A stretch of DNA of 64,000 nt from Apium graveolens (taxonomy: Eukaryota; Streptophyta; Magnoliopsida; Apiales; Apiaceae). Where the stretch lies: positions 173,768,790-173,832,789 of the forward strand of contig NC_133647.1 of NCBI RefSeq assembly GCF_009905375.1, given 5' to 3'. How positions within the stretch are numbered: the stretch's first letter is position 1; every line of letters begins with the position of its first letter. Of the stretch, positions 44,424-57,619 are shown one piece after another. A program made the translations under genes and the position numbers. Below the pieces are notes generated by a model, which saw nothing but the letters and a program-made list of their open reading frames with translations, ran no database searches and had not been told where the DNA came from.

Positions 44424-47400
44424 TTCTGGTTCTATTGGATATTCAGTTGTGAGCGCATCTTTTCTGTCTACCCTGCACCTTATTTTATACCATCAGTTTA
44501 AAACCCATCTTATGAAGTAATAACACCTATGAGGATGGATTCGAGAGCTACAACATATGGTGAGTACACGAGGTATTAAGAAAGGTGAGAAGGAACCTAG
44601 AGAGAGGATTCAAATATTCCAAAGGATAGCTGCTACCAGGTTATATGGAACTACTAGTAATTATGCCACCCATGATTATCTTGTGGAGTGAGCTAGATGG
44701 ATTTTAAAGGAGTTTGAGAAGATCGGAGATCGAGAGTTTTCTTAGAATTAGATGATGATGTTACGACCAAACATGATACGTATAGTAGTAATGTGATGTG
44801 ATATTAGTCGACCTTGTTTTGTAAAATAGATTTGATGATTACTGGATATATTTGTTATACTTAGTAATCGTAAGAGATGATGATGGGAGTGTTACCGGTA
44901 TGGAAGACTAGAAGTGAAGTTACGAATAAGATAATATGTAACGGTAACTGGAGTTTTTTTTGACCAATGAAGGCAAAAATGGACCAATAAGGGGTAGATA
45001 TATGGAAATGAATGGGCTCTTATCTGATTGTTTTCCTAATTTGATACCTTGTAATTGTTGAGAATGACAACAACCAACTCATATAGTAATGACGACCATG
45101 TGTATGATTTTTAAAATTTTAAACAAATTTCAAAAGAGATTTTCTTAATAAATTTTTGCTAAAAGTCCTTTAAACAAAATAAGTTTTTAAAAAAACCTGG
45201 TTGTCAAACTACTACTTGAGTTTCTTGTTTGTTATAAGATTCAGATTATCTAGGAGAATACTTGTTCTAGAAGTTAGTATGGTTCATTTAGAAGGCCAAG
45301 TAGACCCGCTATTATGGAGAAAATTTGATTGTTCCTAACAGAAGAGTGCAAATCTTTTTTGATAAGTTTAACGATAGAACCAATGTACGGAGAAACTATT
45401 CATCCAATTTCTTAGACTATTAGAGTTCAAAGAATACGTCGATTTACAAGAAGCCGAGTATGATCAAAGAAGATTAAGAAATTTTCCAGACTTTTCTAAA
45501 GAAATAATGTTAATATCAATGGAGTCGATATGTTGAATGATCAGTAGCGTAAGCGAAATTTGAAGTTATGATTGTAAATCTCATAAGAGTGCAAATATGA
45601 TCGAATTATAAAAATATTGAACATGGAAGTGCGACGCTAAAGATACAAGACCTAATAAATGGGAATTTATTTTAATGATCGATTTAAGAAGGCATTTCAG
45701 AGAACTTTCTAAAGTTTATATATGACTCGGAATGAGATATATTGATTGAACAAGCGTTGAAGCTGTAGATAGATGAAATGTGGTTGGTGATCAATGAGAT
45801 CATTCTTTTCTATAATACTACATATTCTTATGAATCTTGAATAAAGTATGAACTTCCTTCATGATCAGCTCTATAATGTGATAAGAAAATTGTTGTATTC
45901 CTTTCAAAATCATTTTTCCCCTCAAGTCTTGTTTCTAAGTGAGACAAGAAGTATTATGGTGTGACTCCTTGTCGGAATAACAAAGAGTCTGGTGTGACGC
46001 CACCTAATCATGTGTTGTATGCCATATAGTATGAAAGACTGGCCATCTTGAGTATACATATGGTTGTCTCATTTATATCTAAATCATCATTCATTCATTC
46101 TTTCTTCTTCAATTATGATTTATTGATTTATGGTTCTTTCCGATTATTTCCTTGTACTGTTATTCTTTACAAAAGGTTTCCAGTCAGAATCATATACATA
46201 AATTTCTTTCTTGTGTAAGGTCTATTCTTTGAATGTTTTAAAAGGAAGTGAAATGATCCCGTGTAGTAGATAAAGTTACATGTCGAGTATGGATAATTGC
46301 ATGCCAATAAATGGCGGACATTTACGTGCAAAGGAGAATTATTATGCCAATAACGTGGTTGTTACGAGGATGTCAAATCAGAGACGAAAATTTGTATACA
46401 TGATACGTTTCAAGTATGAGATTTTGACGTGAATTGGAGTAGTTAGCGAACCGTATGAGGTAAATTAACCATAGATATAAGAAAGTAAAGTTGCGTATAT
46501 CGGATCAGGCAAATGATTGATTGGACAACAAAAGCGAATGAAGAAAATCTTAATAATAACCAGGAAATCAATTAATACATTGTGAAGATGAAGCATACTT
46601 TAATCATGTGGGATATACTTGTCATTTAGGTTCAAGATCGAAGAAATTTTAGTTACCAATAAACTTTGAGTGTGTTCTTCAAGGAATGGTCGGGCTTTCC
46701 CACTCAAGTAAGTGAGTTATGGTAAATTTGATGCTCATAACTGAGCCAGCGAAGAAGGTTCAGTATGGAAAGACATAAGTGGAGATGAAGTTATGGTGAT
46801 TCAACTGCAAAGATTTTTAAGAAGTAATGCCTTAAAACTAATTAAATTCTTGCACAAGATTATGATAGTGTTGGTTGAGACCATGTGTTGGTTATCAGAA
46901 GTTGAACGAGTTAACTAATAAGAATAAGTGTATATTGTCAAGGATATATCAAATTGTCAATTAGAAAGCTTGAATTGAAATATAAACTAGAAGAATTCTA
47001 TAATAATTTGTAATTGTACTCATTAGTGATATTCTCTTATAACCAGAAGAAATGGGAAAATGTATTGTATAATAAGAATTATTCGATATAATCTTAAGTT
47101 GAACAAAAAATATGGGTTGTACTAGTTAGTATTATATGTGGTGGTGAAATGGTGAGTTTAGAAGGTGGCAGTTGATTGGTATACTTGTGGTTGATTGTTT
47201 GTTATTTGATTGATTGTTGGTGTCGGCCTGAGTCTGATTGGTAGTCAATAATATGAAGGAGATGCTGCCCAAATTTTTGGAACATACCCTACTTTTAAAA
47301 ATAGAAAGTATACTTTCGTGTGTTATTGATATTCCTGTTGATACTCCAAATAATTGTGATATTGGTTTTTAAAAGAGGTTATTACAGCCAATCCGACCAT

Positions 47401-48850
47401 ATATAATTGGTCTTTGATTTCATTTAGCTAGTCATTACTTGGTGCAATTGATCAATTAAGCGAGTTAATTAGTTAATTTTACCAATTAATGTTCAGTTAG
47501 ATGGAAATCAATTCCAATTAAATTAAGTCAAATTATGATGTAATTTTCAAATCTGAAATCAAAGCAATGAGGGAGTTGGAAGAAGTAAGGACATCTATAG
47601 GATTCAGAAGTTGTTGCAAGCATGTGAGGCTTTACTTGGATGAATATGTTCTTTATAATAGACAAGAGAAATAAAAAGTTATCTGTATAGACAAGTGAGA
47701 AGAATGTTTTCAAGAACTAAAGATTCAAGATAGAACAAAGAGAAGGAAGGAAGGAAAGGAAAAAGGGAGGTGGAATAAAGAAGAAATTAGTAAGTATACC
47801 AATATAGATTTTGCTAGACAATTAAAGAGATTTTATCATCTGCAATAAGGTTTTATTAAAGGATTTGAAGGTATACCAATATAGAACGACGATGTAATGA
47901 GAATTCTTCCAAAATACTAGAAAACTCGCTAACACAAGTATCCGACGTATGGTAGAAATTAATAATGATAGTAACGTATATGAATTGAAAGATTTTGTTC
48001 CAGAGTTAGCCACAAGAATGGTTTATTTGATGAAGAACCGAACGGTATTATTGGAAGACTCACTTATGTTAAGAAGAAGTAATGAGCTATGAGAATGAAG
48101 AACTTAAATAGGAAAGAAGTGGAATCAAAAGGATGATTAAGAAACTGTATAAAATGCCATGATATAGGTAAGATATGGGTATTATATGGGACATAAGTAA
48201 AGTGAAGAATTTGATGAAACATTGGTAAATTGAGATAATGAATTCAACCCAGGAGTACAGTTAAGTACCAAGGGCTAAAAGAAAATATATAGTGACCAAG
48301 CATAAAGAGAAAATGGGGGAAACGTATAAATAAATGTTATACCTACCCAAGAATTAAGGTTAACATCAAAGACTAGATGGACACATTTTGCCAAGAGACG
48401 TCGTAGTGAAGTCACTTGAGAACCAAATGTGAGGAAAGTGTTAATTGAATCATTATTGATAAGTTATCCAAACCTAGTCATTCTCTTTTATTAATAAGCA
48501 GTTTATCTAATAAATGGATTTGTTGTTGCTTGAAGAGATTGTGGTACATCATCAGATCCAAGGATTGATTGTAAATGATCAAAATTATTTGATTTGAGAT
48601 TTGATAGAAGTTTTCATAATACAATGAATTATGTTGAACCAGAATAGTATATACCAATCTTAGATGAACGAGCATTAAGTAAGGCGGAACTAAAAGATAG
48701 GAATTTGGCTAAACATCGATAACTCAAGGGATTCAAGTAACTCCGAAAATATGATACAAGACATAAATGTCAAAGAAGGTTTTCTGATAATATGGCATAA
48801 AGAAATAATAATGTTATATGTAACTAGACGTCAAGGAAGAGCATTGCAGT
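44424..48850 (+). pseudogene. Ruined gag-pol interior of gypsy B
   Basis: By position this should be gag, protease, RT and RNase H. Stops occur every few codons in all frames and the DNA is very AT-rich. I could not identify a single reliable motif, and no other feature is visible. Confidence 0.4.
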
Positions 48851-49640
48851 TAGTATCGTTTGAGAACTACATAGAACCAAAATAAATGATAATATGGGTT
48901 AGAATATGCGGGTGATGCCTCCAGGTTAGTATATTTTCTTCTAAATAGTAAAAGATTTTCGCTCGACAGATATACTCGATTATGATTCAAGGAAATTAAG
49001 GTATGATGATAAGTTTGTGCGTCAATCATATCCAATCGAGATTTTCTCGTTAATTATTAATTCTGGAGTAATTTAGAGAAGGTTAGAAATCGAATACACC
49101 ATGATTTCAGTATATCATTCGCAGATGGACAAGAAGATTAAATGAACGATTAAAGAGCCTCGAATGCGATTGGAAGCGATTATAAACTAGGTTAATTGAA
49201 CAAAGAAACATGTGGAAATGAAGTTCAACAACCAGTAACTACTGTAAACGTTCATGAGCATGAATTACTAGAATTAGAAAGAAAAGAAAATTGATATGCA
49301 TTATGTTGGTCCTTTTGAGACAGTAAAATAGGCAGGATAAATGTAAGTGAGGTGGCTTCACCGCCACAGGTATAGCAGGTTCATAAGGTGTTTATATGTG
49401 TATATTTAGGAAGAGTAATCTAGCTCCATTATATATATAAAATGGAGACTTGAATTGAGTAATATGAGCAACTAATAGAATATGATGTCAGCAAGAAGCT
49501 GTTAAGTAATGAGTGATGTTGCGAGTAAAAGTTTATGAAAAGTTGTAAGGTTGAGGGATCAACCTAAGTAAATGGAAGTGAGATACTTGAATGTATCATT
49601 ATCTGATCCTTAGTGTGATTCTGAGGACATAATCCTTTTA
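48851..49640 (+). pseudogene. Integrase remnant of gypsy B
   Basis: Near 49020-49190 one frame reads ASIISNRDFLVNY, then FWSNLEKVRNRI and VYHSQMDKKIK-stop-TIKE. This matches the gypsy integrase core (VSDRDPRFTSxFWxxLxxxLGTRLxxSTAYHPQTDGQSERT) with the second Asp retained in SNRD. Near 49297 MHYVGPFETVK matches the C-terminal YxGPFxI box, and SEDIILLRGKDVI-type wording follows at about 49620. Dead copy. Confidence 0.7.
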
Positions 49641-49651
49641 AGGGGGAAGGA
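49641..49651 (+). other. Polypurine tract of gypsy B
   Basis: AGGGGGAAGGA immediately before TGTAATATCC. Confidence 0.9.
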
Positions 49652-52600
49652 TGTAATATCCGGGATATAGCGTGTAATTATTTTTATCAATAAATAATTA
49701 TTATGTGATTTTGGTGAATTATCTGATGATTGGTATTGATATGTTGATGTTTATATGTGGTAAAGTATAGGTATGTTAATTTTATTATGTCAAGAATAAA
49801 ATACATAATTATGGTATTTTTCTGGTAATTTTTTTTGAGTGTTATATGATTTTATTATGATTTATGAATTTATTAATTATTTTCTAAATAATTAAAAACT
49901 ATTTTATAAAACTGGGAATCGTCCAACTTCAACCATTTTTGCGGTTTTACAATCCGAAACTCTTCAGAAAACTCCTTCCTAACCCAACCTGATAATTCCG
50001 GATATTTTCTGTGTTTTGACTTTTTCGATCCGGATTACGGTTTGACCCGTACGCGACCCATCATAAAATTTTCGCTACGATAATCATTTCGATAGATCAA
50101 TAAAATCCGTATTCTCGAAAAACGGGATATTATTAGATTATTTTCATATAAAGTGTTTTATAGGAAGCCCGGTTTGGATAATTATTCAATACGAGTATCA
50201 AATCGGATCGTTTTTGCATTTACTTAGCGGCTAAGTAACTTATTTTTGATCCAACATGTATTAATATTCCATAAATATAAATAGCCATTTTCATTTCATT
50301 TTATTCGTATAACCATAATCAATCAGTAGAAACCGATAAAATACTGAGAAAAACCCCTAAAATCACTGCGTTCTTGAAAATCAAACTCACAAACGAAGGC
50401 GTTACCGAATTCAGAATCGAGTGTGCCATTTATCAAATCGAAGCTCTCGAAAAGCTCTTTCTAAATCAATCATCACTTTTGGTGCATAAATTAAGTGTAT
50501 TTTCTTATTTAATTGTTTTAATTCGAATTAATTAGTGATTAAAAGAGGAATTTTTGATGTTGATGTTGTTTATGTGATTTAATGCTTGAATTATGTAGAT
50601 CTTTTCTTCCTGATCATTTTGGTATATTATATGACTGATTTGGAGTTTGATAACATGTTCAAATTTCTGTTTGGTTCTCGAATTGAAGAACTAGGGTTTA
50701 TGTGTTTGAATGTTCTTAATTGAAAATTAGGCGTTTCTTTGTTAGGGGTTATTAGTTGAATTTGATTACATGGTTGTGTAGATCGTGGAAAAACAAATCG
50801 AATGGTATATAGCTAGTTAACAGACAATTCCTGGAATGATCTAATTGAGCTTCGCCGGAAAAATCATTCGAACGGTGGCGGAAAATTCCGATGGAATTTC
50901 CGGTTGATTCGCTGCGTGTTTAATCACGTTTTTAGTACGATTAGGTTCCTGGAAGCATGGGCTTTAATTTCTGTAAGTTTAAGTCGATTCTGGGTAAGTT
51001 TGGCGGTGGTCGGAAAAGGTGGACGGCGGCAGCTCGCCGAAGAAGAAAAGGGGTGGTAAAATTTCATTTTGACCCCTCTGTTTTTGCAGAATTGATATTT
51101 CGGTCCTTGGAGTTTTAAAATATTCAAAACTTCGATTTCTGTTTTATTATTTTCAGAAAATGTATTTTCTTATTATTATTATTTTCAGAAATTGTTTTTA
51201 TTTATTTTAAATTCTGAAAATCAATATTTTTATTTCTAAAAATTATTTTTAATTCTAAAATAAATCTTAATTAATTAATTAATTTTAGTTAATAATTAAT
51301 TATTTAATTAGTCAATTAATTTAAATATTAATTGATTAATTAATTTAATTATTTATTAATTAATTTTAATTAATTATTTAATTAGATTTAATTATTTATT
51401 TGGATTTAAAAATTTCAAAAAATAGTTTCGAGTTTTAAAATATTATTTTAAATTATTTTAAAAGCTAAATAATTATTATTAAATTATTTTAAAGTCAGAT
51501 TCGGGTGTTCGAACCCTATTATTTAATTATAAAAAGATTCGGGACCCGTTTTAATTCCGAAAAATGTTCAAAAATTCGTATTAAATATCTGGAAAATCAT
51601 TTTGACCCCGAATCTTCTTTGAAAAATTATTTTGATTGAATATCTTGCATGCTATGTGCTACTTGCTATCTGATTGATGTGTTATATGCCTATGTGGTTA
51701 TTTTTTGACTGTTTTGGTCATAACTTTCAATTCGTAAGTCGGATTTGGGTAAAACGAAGGGTAGATAAGAGTTTGTAACGTCTATGTGACGATTAAAATA
51801 ATATGAGATTGAGTATTGATAGATAATCGTGATACCAAATAGAGAAAATCAAGGCATATGAAAGAAGAGCAAGTGATCAGTAAATAGAACTGAAGCGTAT
51901 AAAAAGAAGGCAAGTGATCGATGAATAGAAGCAAGACATAGATAAAGATGGAAAGTGATTGATGAGTAGAACTGTTAGATGAGTACAAGTAAATTTGGAA
52001 ATCATCTGTGATAAGGCAAGTACTTCTGAACCTTTCTTGAGATAAATTGCAAATATTTATGAACTTTCTCATAACATGTTGTTAGTATTCAAAATAAATC
52101 ATGTTTTATATTGCAAGCGCTTTAAACTATTCAACCTTGAACCCTGATCATATCATTGAACTTGAACTTGAGTTGTAAGCTTTCTTTCTTGTAAACCACC
52201 AATGGTTGATTTCCTATATATTAAACCATACAAATACAATACTACTCCACAAATACATACACACCATAAACCAAATACTGAAATAGAATTATTTGAGCAT
52301 ACATGAACTTATATACCCTGTTATACCCTATGACATTAAAGATTTGTATCCTGTTTTATCATTGAACTATTGTTCATCAGATACCTGATTCTTCAACAGA
52401 CTTGAAATCGTTCTTCATATACATATACCTTGATAAACCCTGGTGTTACTTATGAAATGTCTATGCTCAGAGATAAATGTTTTATCAATGTTAGTTATGA
52501 TTCTGTTTTATTGAATTACAATGGTTATTATATTGAATCATTTCAAAATTGGATGGTTTTATAAATGTGGACCAGATTCGTGGTTAGACCAGATTCGTGG

Positions 52601-53148
52601 TCATATTAGGCCAATGCGTGCCTTGGATCAAGTATAGAGAGCACTGTTGTGTGCCCTGCTCGGGGTTAGTGCGTGATTGATCAACAGCCTAACCTTGGTT
52701 TTTAAAAATAAAAGTGAATATCCAATTCTAATCATTGCTTATCAAGAAACTTGATTCTTCAGAATCATTTCAATTGATCATTGTTTAACCTCAGTTATTG
52801 CTACTATGACTTGCTGAGCTAGTTAGCTCACTCTTGCAAACTTTTTTTTATTTTCAATAGTTAAAAAGGAAATTTTTGGTAACGAGGATTTTATGTCCAG
52901 TGTGCGATCTAGGATTCTAGGTTAAGTTGGATCGAGCTAGCTGGTGCCTTATATTGTTGATGAGTTATGCAAGATTGTAAGAACGATATCATTATCAGCT
53001 GTAAGTTGAACTAGTTGGGATTTGGTATGATGTTATTAAATTTAAGGTTGTGGCTTGTTTTCAAACTTTAACCTGTTGCGATCTGTGGTTGTGTAAGGAA
53101 GGGTCAATGCATATAATACTTTATATACAGGATTTGGAGGGCGTCACA
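49652..53148 (+). repeat. 3' LTR of gypsy B, complete
   Basis: 3497 bp from TGTAATATCCGGG to GGGCGTCACA. TATAAATAGCC near 50276 mirrors the TATA candidate of the 5' copy. The doubled GACCAGATTCGTGGT recurs near 52570-52600. Long AT-only stretches (51120-51500) hold nothing else. Confidence 0.9.
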
Positions 53149-53885
53149 GTCTGGGTATTTATAGTAAAAGGTAAATGACTTATCGAGAACTAAATATAGA
53201 CATTTGGAATTTGCTTATCGATAAGTCATATTGAGAGAATAGATACGTATTGATATGTCATTTTCCCGACTCGTATTGAGAACTAGAAAATGATTTGACG
53301 AGATGTCAAATAAATGCCCAGTTTGTCCTGAGTGGACTAAGTTTTCTAATTTTTATTTGAATAAATCAAAATAAAATCAGAATAAATTTTATCAAAAGTG
53401 TTTTACGAAAATAATTTATTAAATTAAATTATCTCAATTCTGAGTTATTAATAAGTCTAAAATTTATATTTGTAGAGAACTATGTGAGTTAACACTTATA
53501 GAGAACTCTACAATGACTTATCGATAAGTCATAATAAAGCTTGTCGATAGTCTTTCGTGAAGTCAGAAAAATGACTTTTCGAGAACTCACTCGAGAAGTC
53601 TTAAAATGACTTGTCGATAAGTCAATTAGACTTATCGAGAACTCATTTCTCTAAATACTTTTGTTCTTTTTGATTCTGTCTTGTGCTAATTTCACATATT
53701 GAAATTGTAAATCAACATTTAGACGGTTTTCTTAGAATTGAAAAATTCCAAGCTAAATTTTGAATTTTGAAAATAAATATACAGAGATTTCTGAAATATT
53801 TATAACTCATATTTCAGTTAATTTCCAATTAAATCAAATAAATTTTGATTTATTAGAAATCAATCTGCTACAATAAATTAGCTGA
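53149..53885 (-). other. Post-pol spacer of copia-2 with TCGATAAGTC motifs
   Basis: Counterpart of 22867-23610. It includes the 16-base perfect palindrome GACTTATCGATAAGTC near 53516 and many relatives such as TTATCGAGAACTC. No coding content. Confidence 0.75.
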
Positions 53886-54763
53886 GTTCTTGCCTTTAGG
53901 ATGAAGAATTTAGCATTCTAATTTCACCTACAAGTCTAGTGAAAGTTGCTTCATCCAAAGGCTTAGTAAAAATATCAGCTAACTGTTTTTTCTTTTGGAA
54001 CAAAAATGAGCTCAATGGTACCATCTGTAGCTTGTTCTCTAATAAAATGGTACCGTACATCAATGTGCTTTGTTCTAGAATGATTAACTGGATTAGCCAT
54101 AATAGATATAGAACTAGTATTGTCACACATAATTGAAATTTTGTGTAACACTAGGTCATAATCCATTAGCTGATTTCTAATCCAAAGTACTTGATCACAA
54201 CAACTTCCAGCAGCTATGTATTCAGCCTCAGCTGTGAAAGTTGACACTGATTGTTATTTCTTGCTATACTAGGATACAAGTCTTTGTCCAAGAAACTGAC
54301 AACTTCCAATAGTGCTTTTTCTGTCAACCCTGCATCCAGTAAAATCTGCATTTGTGTATCCAGTAACTTCAAAACCTGTTCCCTTAGGATACCACAATCC
54401 CAAGTTTGGAGTCCCCTTTAAGTATCTGAAAATTATCTTCACAACCATCAAATGTGATTCCTTTGGGTTGACTTGAAATCTTGCACATAAACATGTTGCA
54501 AACATAATGTCTCGTCTACTAACTGTTAAATACAGCAAATATCCAATCATTCCTCTATAACCTGAAATGTCTACACTTTTTCCTTTCTTATCCTCATCCA
54601 ACTTAGTATTTGTAGACATATGTGTTGATGTAGGTGGACAATCAATCATGCCAAACTTCTTCAAAAAATCCTTGACATACTTGGTTTGGCTGATGAAGAT
54701 TCCATCATTTCTTTGACTAACTTGGAGTCCAAGAAAGTAACTCAACGCTCCCATCATACTCAT
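53886..54763 (-). pseudogene. RNase H and RT C-terminal part of copia-2
   Basis: Minus frames read MSMMGALSYFLGLQVSQRND, KYVKDFLKKFGMIDCPP, GYTNADFTGCRVDRKST and then STFTAEAEYIAAGSC and IMCDNTSSISIMANPVNHSR. The last ends in LADIFTKPLDEATFTRLVGE at 53886-53930. These are the copia RT thumb and RNase H. Stops and at least one frame change separate the blocks. Confidence 0.85.
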
Positions 54764-55680
54764 TTCATATTTACTCTACATGAGCTTTGAGAATCTCTGA
54801 CATAACTTCTCATTGGTAGAGCCAAAAATGATATCATCCACATAGATTTGAACTAGGACCATATCATTGCCGTGCTGCTTGTAGAAGAGAGTCTTGTCTA
54901 TTGTTCATCTAGTGAATCCATGTTTGAGCAAAAATTCTGATAGTGTGTCATACCAAGCTCTAGGTGCTTACTTTAGTCTAGTTAAACTTCTATCAATAAA
55001 TTGAAATAACAATCCCTTCCTATTTGTTTGTCCTGTCAGATAGAAAGAAAATTATGCCCCCCCCGGTTGAGGGTTACCCCATTTCTGATTCCGAACTAGA
55101 TTCTGATTCTCTTTCTGATGTTGGAACCCCCTCTTCTGCTTAGCCGAGCTTCTTTCTTTGAAGCTTTTAGCCGAGCACCCTTCTTTGGCTCATCCAAATT
55201 GTAATATCATACTTTCCAGTCATAGAAAATCTTGAGTAATTTGTATACAAAGTCTGGAAATTTTGGATCTTCAAAGCCAGGTGGCTGTTGCACATAAACT
55301 TCTTGTTTCAACTCATCATTAAGGAATGCACTCTTTACATCCATTTGATACACCTTGAAATTTGAGTGTGCAAAAAATGCAAGAAAGATCCTTATTGCTT
55401 CAAGTCATGCAAATGGAACAAAAGTTTCATCATAGTCAATTCCTTCCTCCTGTGAGTAGCCTTTTGCAACCAAACTTGCTTTGTTTCTAGTGATAATTCC
55501 ATTTTCATCCATTTTGTTCCTGAACACCCACTTTGTTCCAATTACACTTCTGTTCTTTGGTGTATGAACCAACTCCCAAACTTTGTTTCTTTCAAACTAA
55601 TTTAGCTCCATTTGCATAGCATATATCCAATCAGGATCAACTCAGTTTTCTTAGGCTCAACTTGTAAAAGAAAACATACA
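54764..55680 (-). pseudogene. RT of copia-2, interrupted
   Basis: The YVDD codons are visible at about 54835-54846 on the minus strand. The fingers ([18 protein letters not shown], [16 protein letters not shown]) lie at 55290-55500. A foreign segment (54979-55221) splits the RT between the [14 protein letters not shown] region and the FVYKLLK region, and stops are present. Confidence 0.8.
54979..55221. other. Foreign insert of about 240 bp in copia-2 RT, origin unknown
   Basis: Copia-1 has nothing at this place. AGTC occurs on both sides (54975-54978 and 55218-55221), a possible 4-bp target duplication. No terminal inverted repeat or poly(A) tail is seen. On the plus strand an ATG at 55054 opens 29 codons (MPPPVEGYPISDSELDSDSL and on) ending at 55143. 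TAGCCGAGC followed by a TTCTTTG phrase is repeated nearby. Confidence 0.65.
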
Positions 55681-57371
55681 TACAGGCATTCATTTATAGT
55701 TGCACTTGTAGTCCTCACTCTAACAGTTGGATCACCAATAATTGTTTCTCTTTTCTGAATCCTATCCCATTTTCTGGTACGAGTTTGTTGACTTGAATTT
55801 TATGTATTTTCTTCATCATTGGCATGACTTGCAAAACTTTCTCCTCTTTCTCCCCCTGAGTTTGTGCTATCAAATTTAGGTGTTTGAGATGAGCTTCCAT
55901 TCTCATGATTCACTTGTTCAGTTGACTCTTCATCTACTCTATGTTTTGTGTTAATTTCAACTTCATCCTCAGAATCACTATCAATGCTGAGATTTTCAAA
56001 TTTCAGGGCCTCAGCTTCATTTTCATCAATGCATTCCAATTCTGGACACTTGTCATCATCAAAAGTTACATATGTTCTTTCCATAATTTTCTTTTGCTCA
56101 AGCACATAGAATTTTTAGACAGTTCTCTCTAATGAATATCCACCTGAAAAATTGCTTTAAAAACCTTAGATTCAAATTTTTCCACATATTCAGAGTTGTC
56201 TTTTAACACATAACACTTGCTTCCAAACACATGAAAATGCTTCACAATAGGCTTTATTTTAGATAAGATTGAGTAGGGTGATTTGCCAAAATTTTTGTTG
56301 ATGAGATATCTATTTTAAGTATAACATGCAGTGTTGACAGCTTCTTCCCAAAAACTTATTGGCAGTTTGGCATCTTGTAGCATTATTCTAGCAGCCTCCA
56401 CTAATGTCCTATTTTTCCTTTCAAGAACATAATTTTGTTGATGTGTCCTAGTTGTTGAGTATTCTTGAACAATGCCCTTGTCTTTTCGGAAATCAGTTAA
56501 AGTTGCATTTCTGAATTCTGTGCCATTGTCACTCCTCAACCTTTTCACACAATTCTGATCTTTAGCCTGCTTCTCAATCTTCTTGATATGTTCAATTATG
56601 ATATGTGGAGTTTCATCCTTAGAATGCATAATTTCTACCCATGTGTACCTTTAGTAGTCATCCACCATCACAAGTGCGTACTTCTTTCTTGAAATTGATA
56701 AGATATTTACTGGTCCAAATAAGTCCATGTAAATAAGTTGCAAAAGTGCACTTATGGAATTCACTGTTTTACTCTTGTGACTTGATTTCTTCATTTTTCC
56801 TTTTTGATAAGCCTCACAGACCTCATTTTGAGCAAACTCCAGATTTGGCATGTCTCTCACTAACTCCTTTTTAACTAGGGTATTGATTGTCTTTTAATTC
56901 AGGTGAGAGAGCTTTTTATGCCACAACTTGCTTTCTTCTTCAGATGCCTTGGTGTGGAAGCAACAAACTCCATCCTCATTTACTGAGTCCAGGTCTGCAA
57001 AAAATGAGCTTCCATTCCTAGCTCCTTTCAAAGCAGTTTCACCAGTTTTTGCTGATAATTTGGCATTCTCCTTTGTCAAATAGAACATTGAATCCTCTAT
57101 CTGTAAATTGGATGACACTCAGAAGATTCACCTCAAAACCAGCTACCAGTGCTACATCTTCAATGACAATATTTCTAGAAATTATCTTGCCACATCCCAT
57201 TGTGAAACCTTTGTTGTTGTCTCCAAAAGTCACTAATGGGCTAGCCATCTCCTCAAATTGTGTTAGTAGGGCCATATCACCTGTCATATGTCTTGAGCAT
57301 CCACTGTCTATGATCCATATGACCTTCTTCACTTTGCTCTGCACACAATAAGGATTAAGTGTGTTTAGCAA
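55681..57371 (-). pseudogene. Integrase and protease of copia-2
   Basis: In minus-strand order: protease WIIDSGCSRHMTGDMALLT (57330 downward); KLWHKKLSHLN near 56900; EAYQKGKMKKSSHKSK (first knuckle Cys changed to Tyr); MDLFGPVNILSISRKKYAL with [40 protein letters not shown]; then the acidic linker with MLEQKKIMERTYVTFDDDK. D,D,E residues are mostly kept, but stops and frame changes break it. It matches copia-1 19657-21300. Confidence 0.85.
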
Positions 57372-57619
57372 CCCAAATAGTATTGGGTACTTTCTTCTTG
57401 TTAACAGATTTGGTACAAGTAGAATTTGATGATTCAGAAAGAATAGAGTTCATTGATTGATGTGCATTTTCCTTTTTAGCCGAGGACTCAATATTGACTT
57501 CCTTAAGATCTAATCTCATCTTGTGGAAACTTGTCATTACTTTAATATTGCAAGGTATACAATCAAACTTGTCACATAATGAGTAGGGACCATTATCTTT
57601 TGCTTCATTATACTTGTAT
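57355..57619 (-). pseudogene. Gag C-terminal piece of copia-2
   Basis: The minus frame reads YKYNEAKDNGPYSLCDKFDC, then IPCNIKVMTSFHKMRLDLKE and STCTKSVNKKKVPNT, equal to copia-1 19384-19646. It is cut at 57619/57620 by LTR A copy 3. Confidence 0.85.

Larger units (their letters stand above)
41025..53148 (+). mobile_element. Ty3/gypsy element B, chromovirus-like, decayed
   Basis: 5' LTR (41025-44032, about 0.57 kb missing at its start), Met primer site, ruined interior, purine tract and complete 3' LTR (49652-53148). The LTRs match along their whole shared length with several percent difference and small indels, so this is older than gypsy A. The right end lies in the post-pol spacer of copia-2. 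The left end abuts copia-1 LTR sequence, so the left flank was lost or rearranged. Confidence 0.88.
53149..57619 (-). mobile_element. Second Sirevirus-like copia element, copia-2 (minus), truncated at both ends
   Basis: This matches copia-1 from about 23602 back to about 19384, reversed, at roughly 87% identity in sampled parts. Gypsy B cuts it at the spacer side and LTR A copy 3 cuts it in gag. Neither LTR of this copy is present. It has a foreign insert of about 240 bp in RT. Confidence 0.9.

Noticed and set aside
54979..55221. MITE or Helitron as the source of the insert
   Set aside because: No terminal inverted repeats, no TC...CTRR ends with a hairpin and no TA or TTA duplication could be seen.
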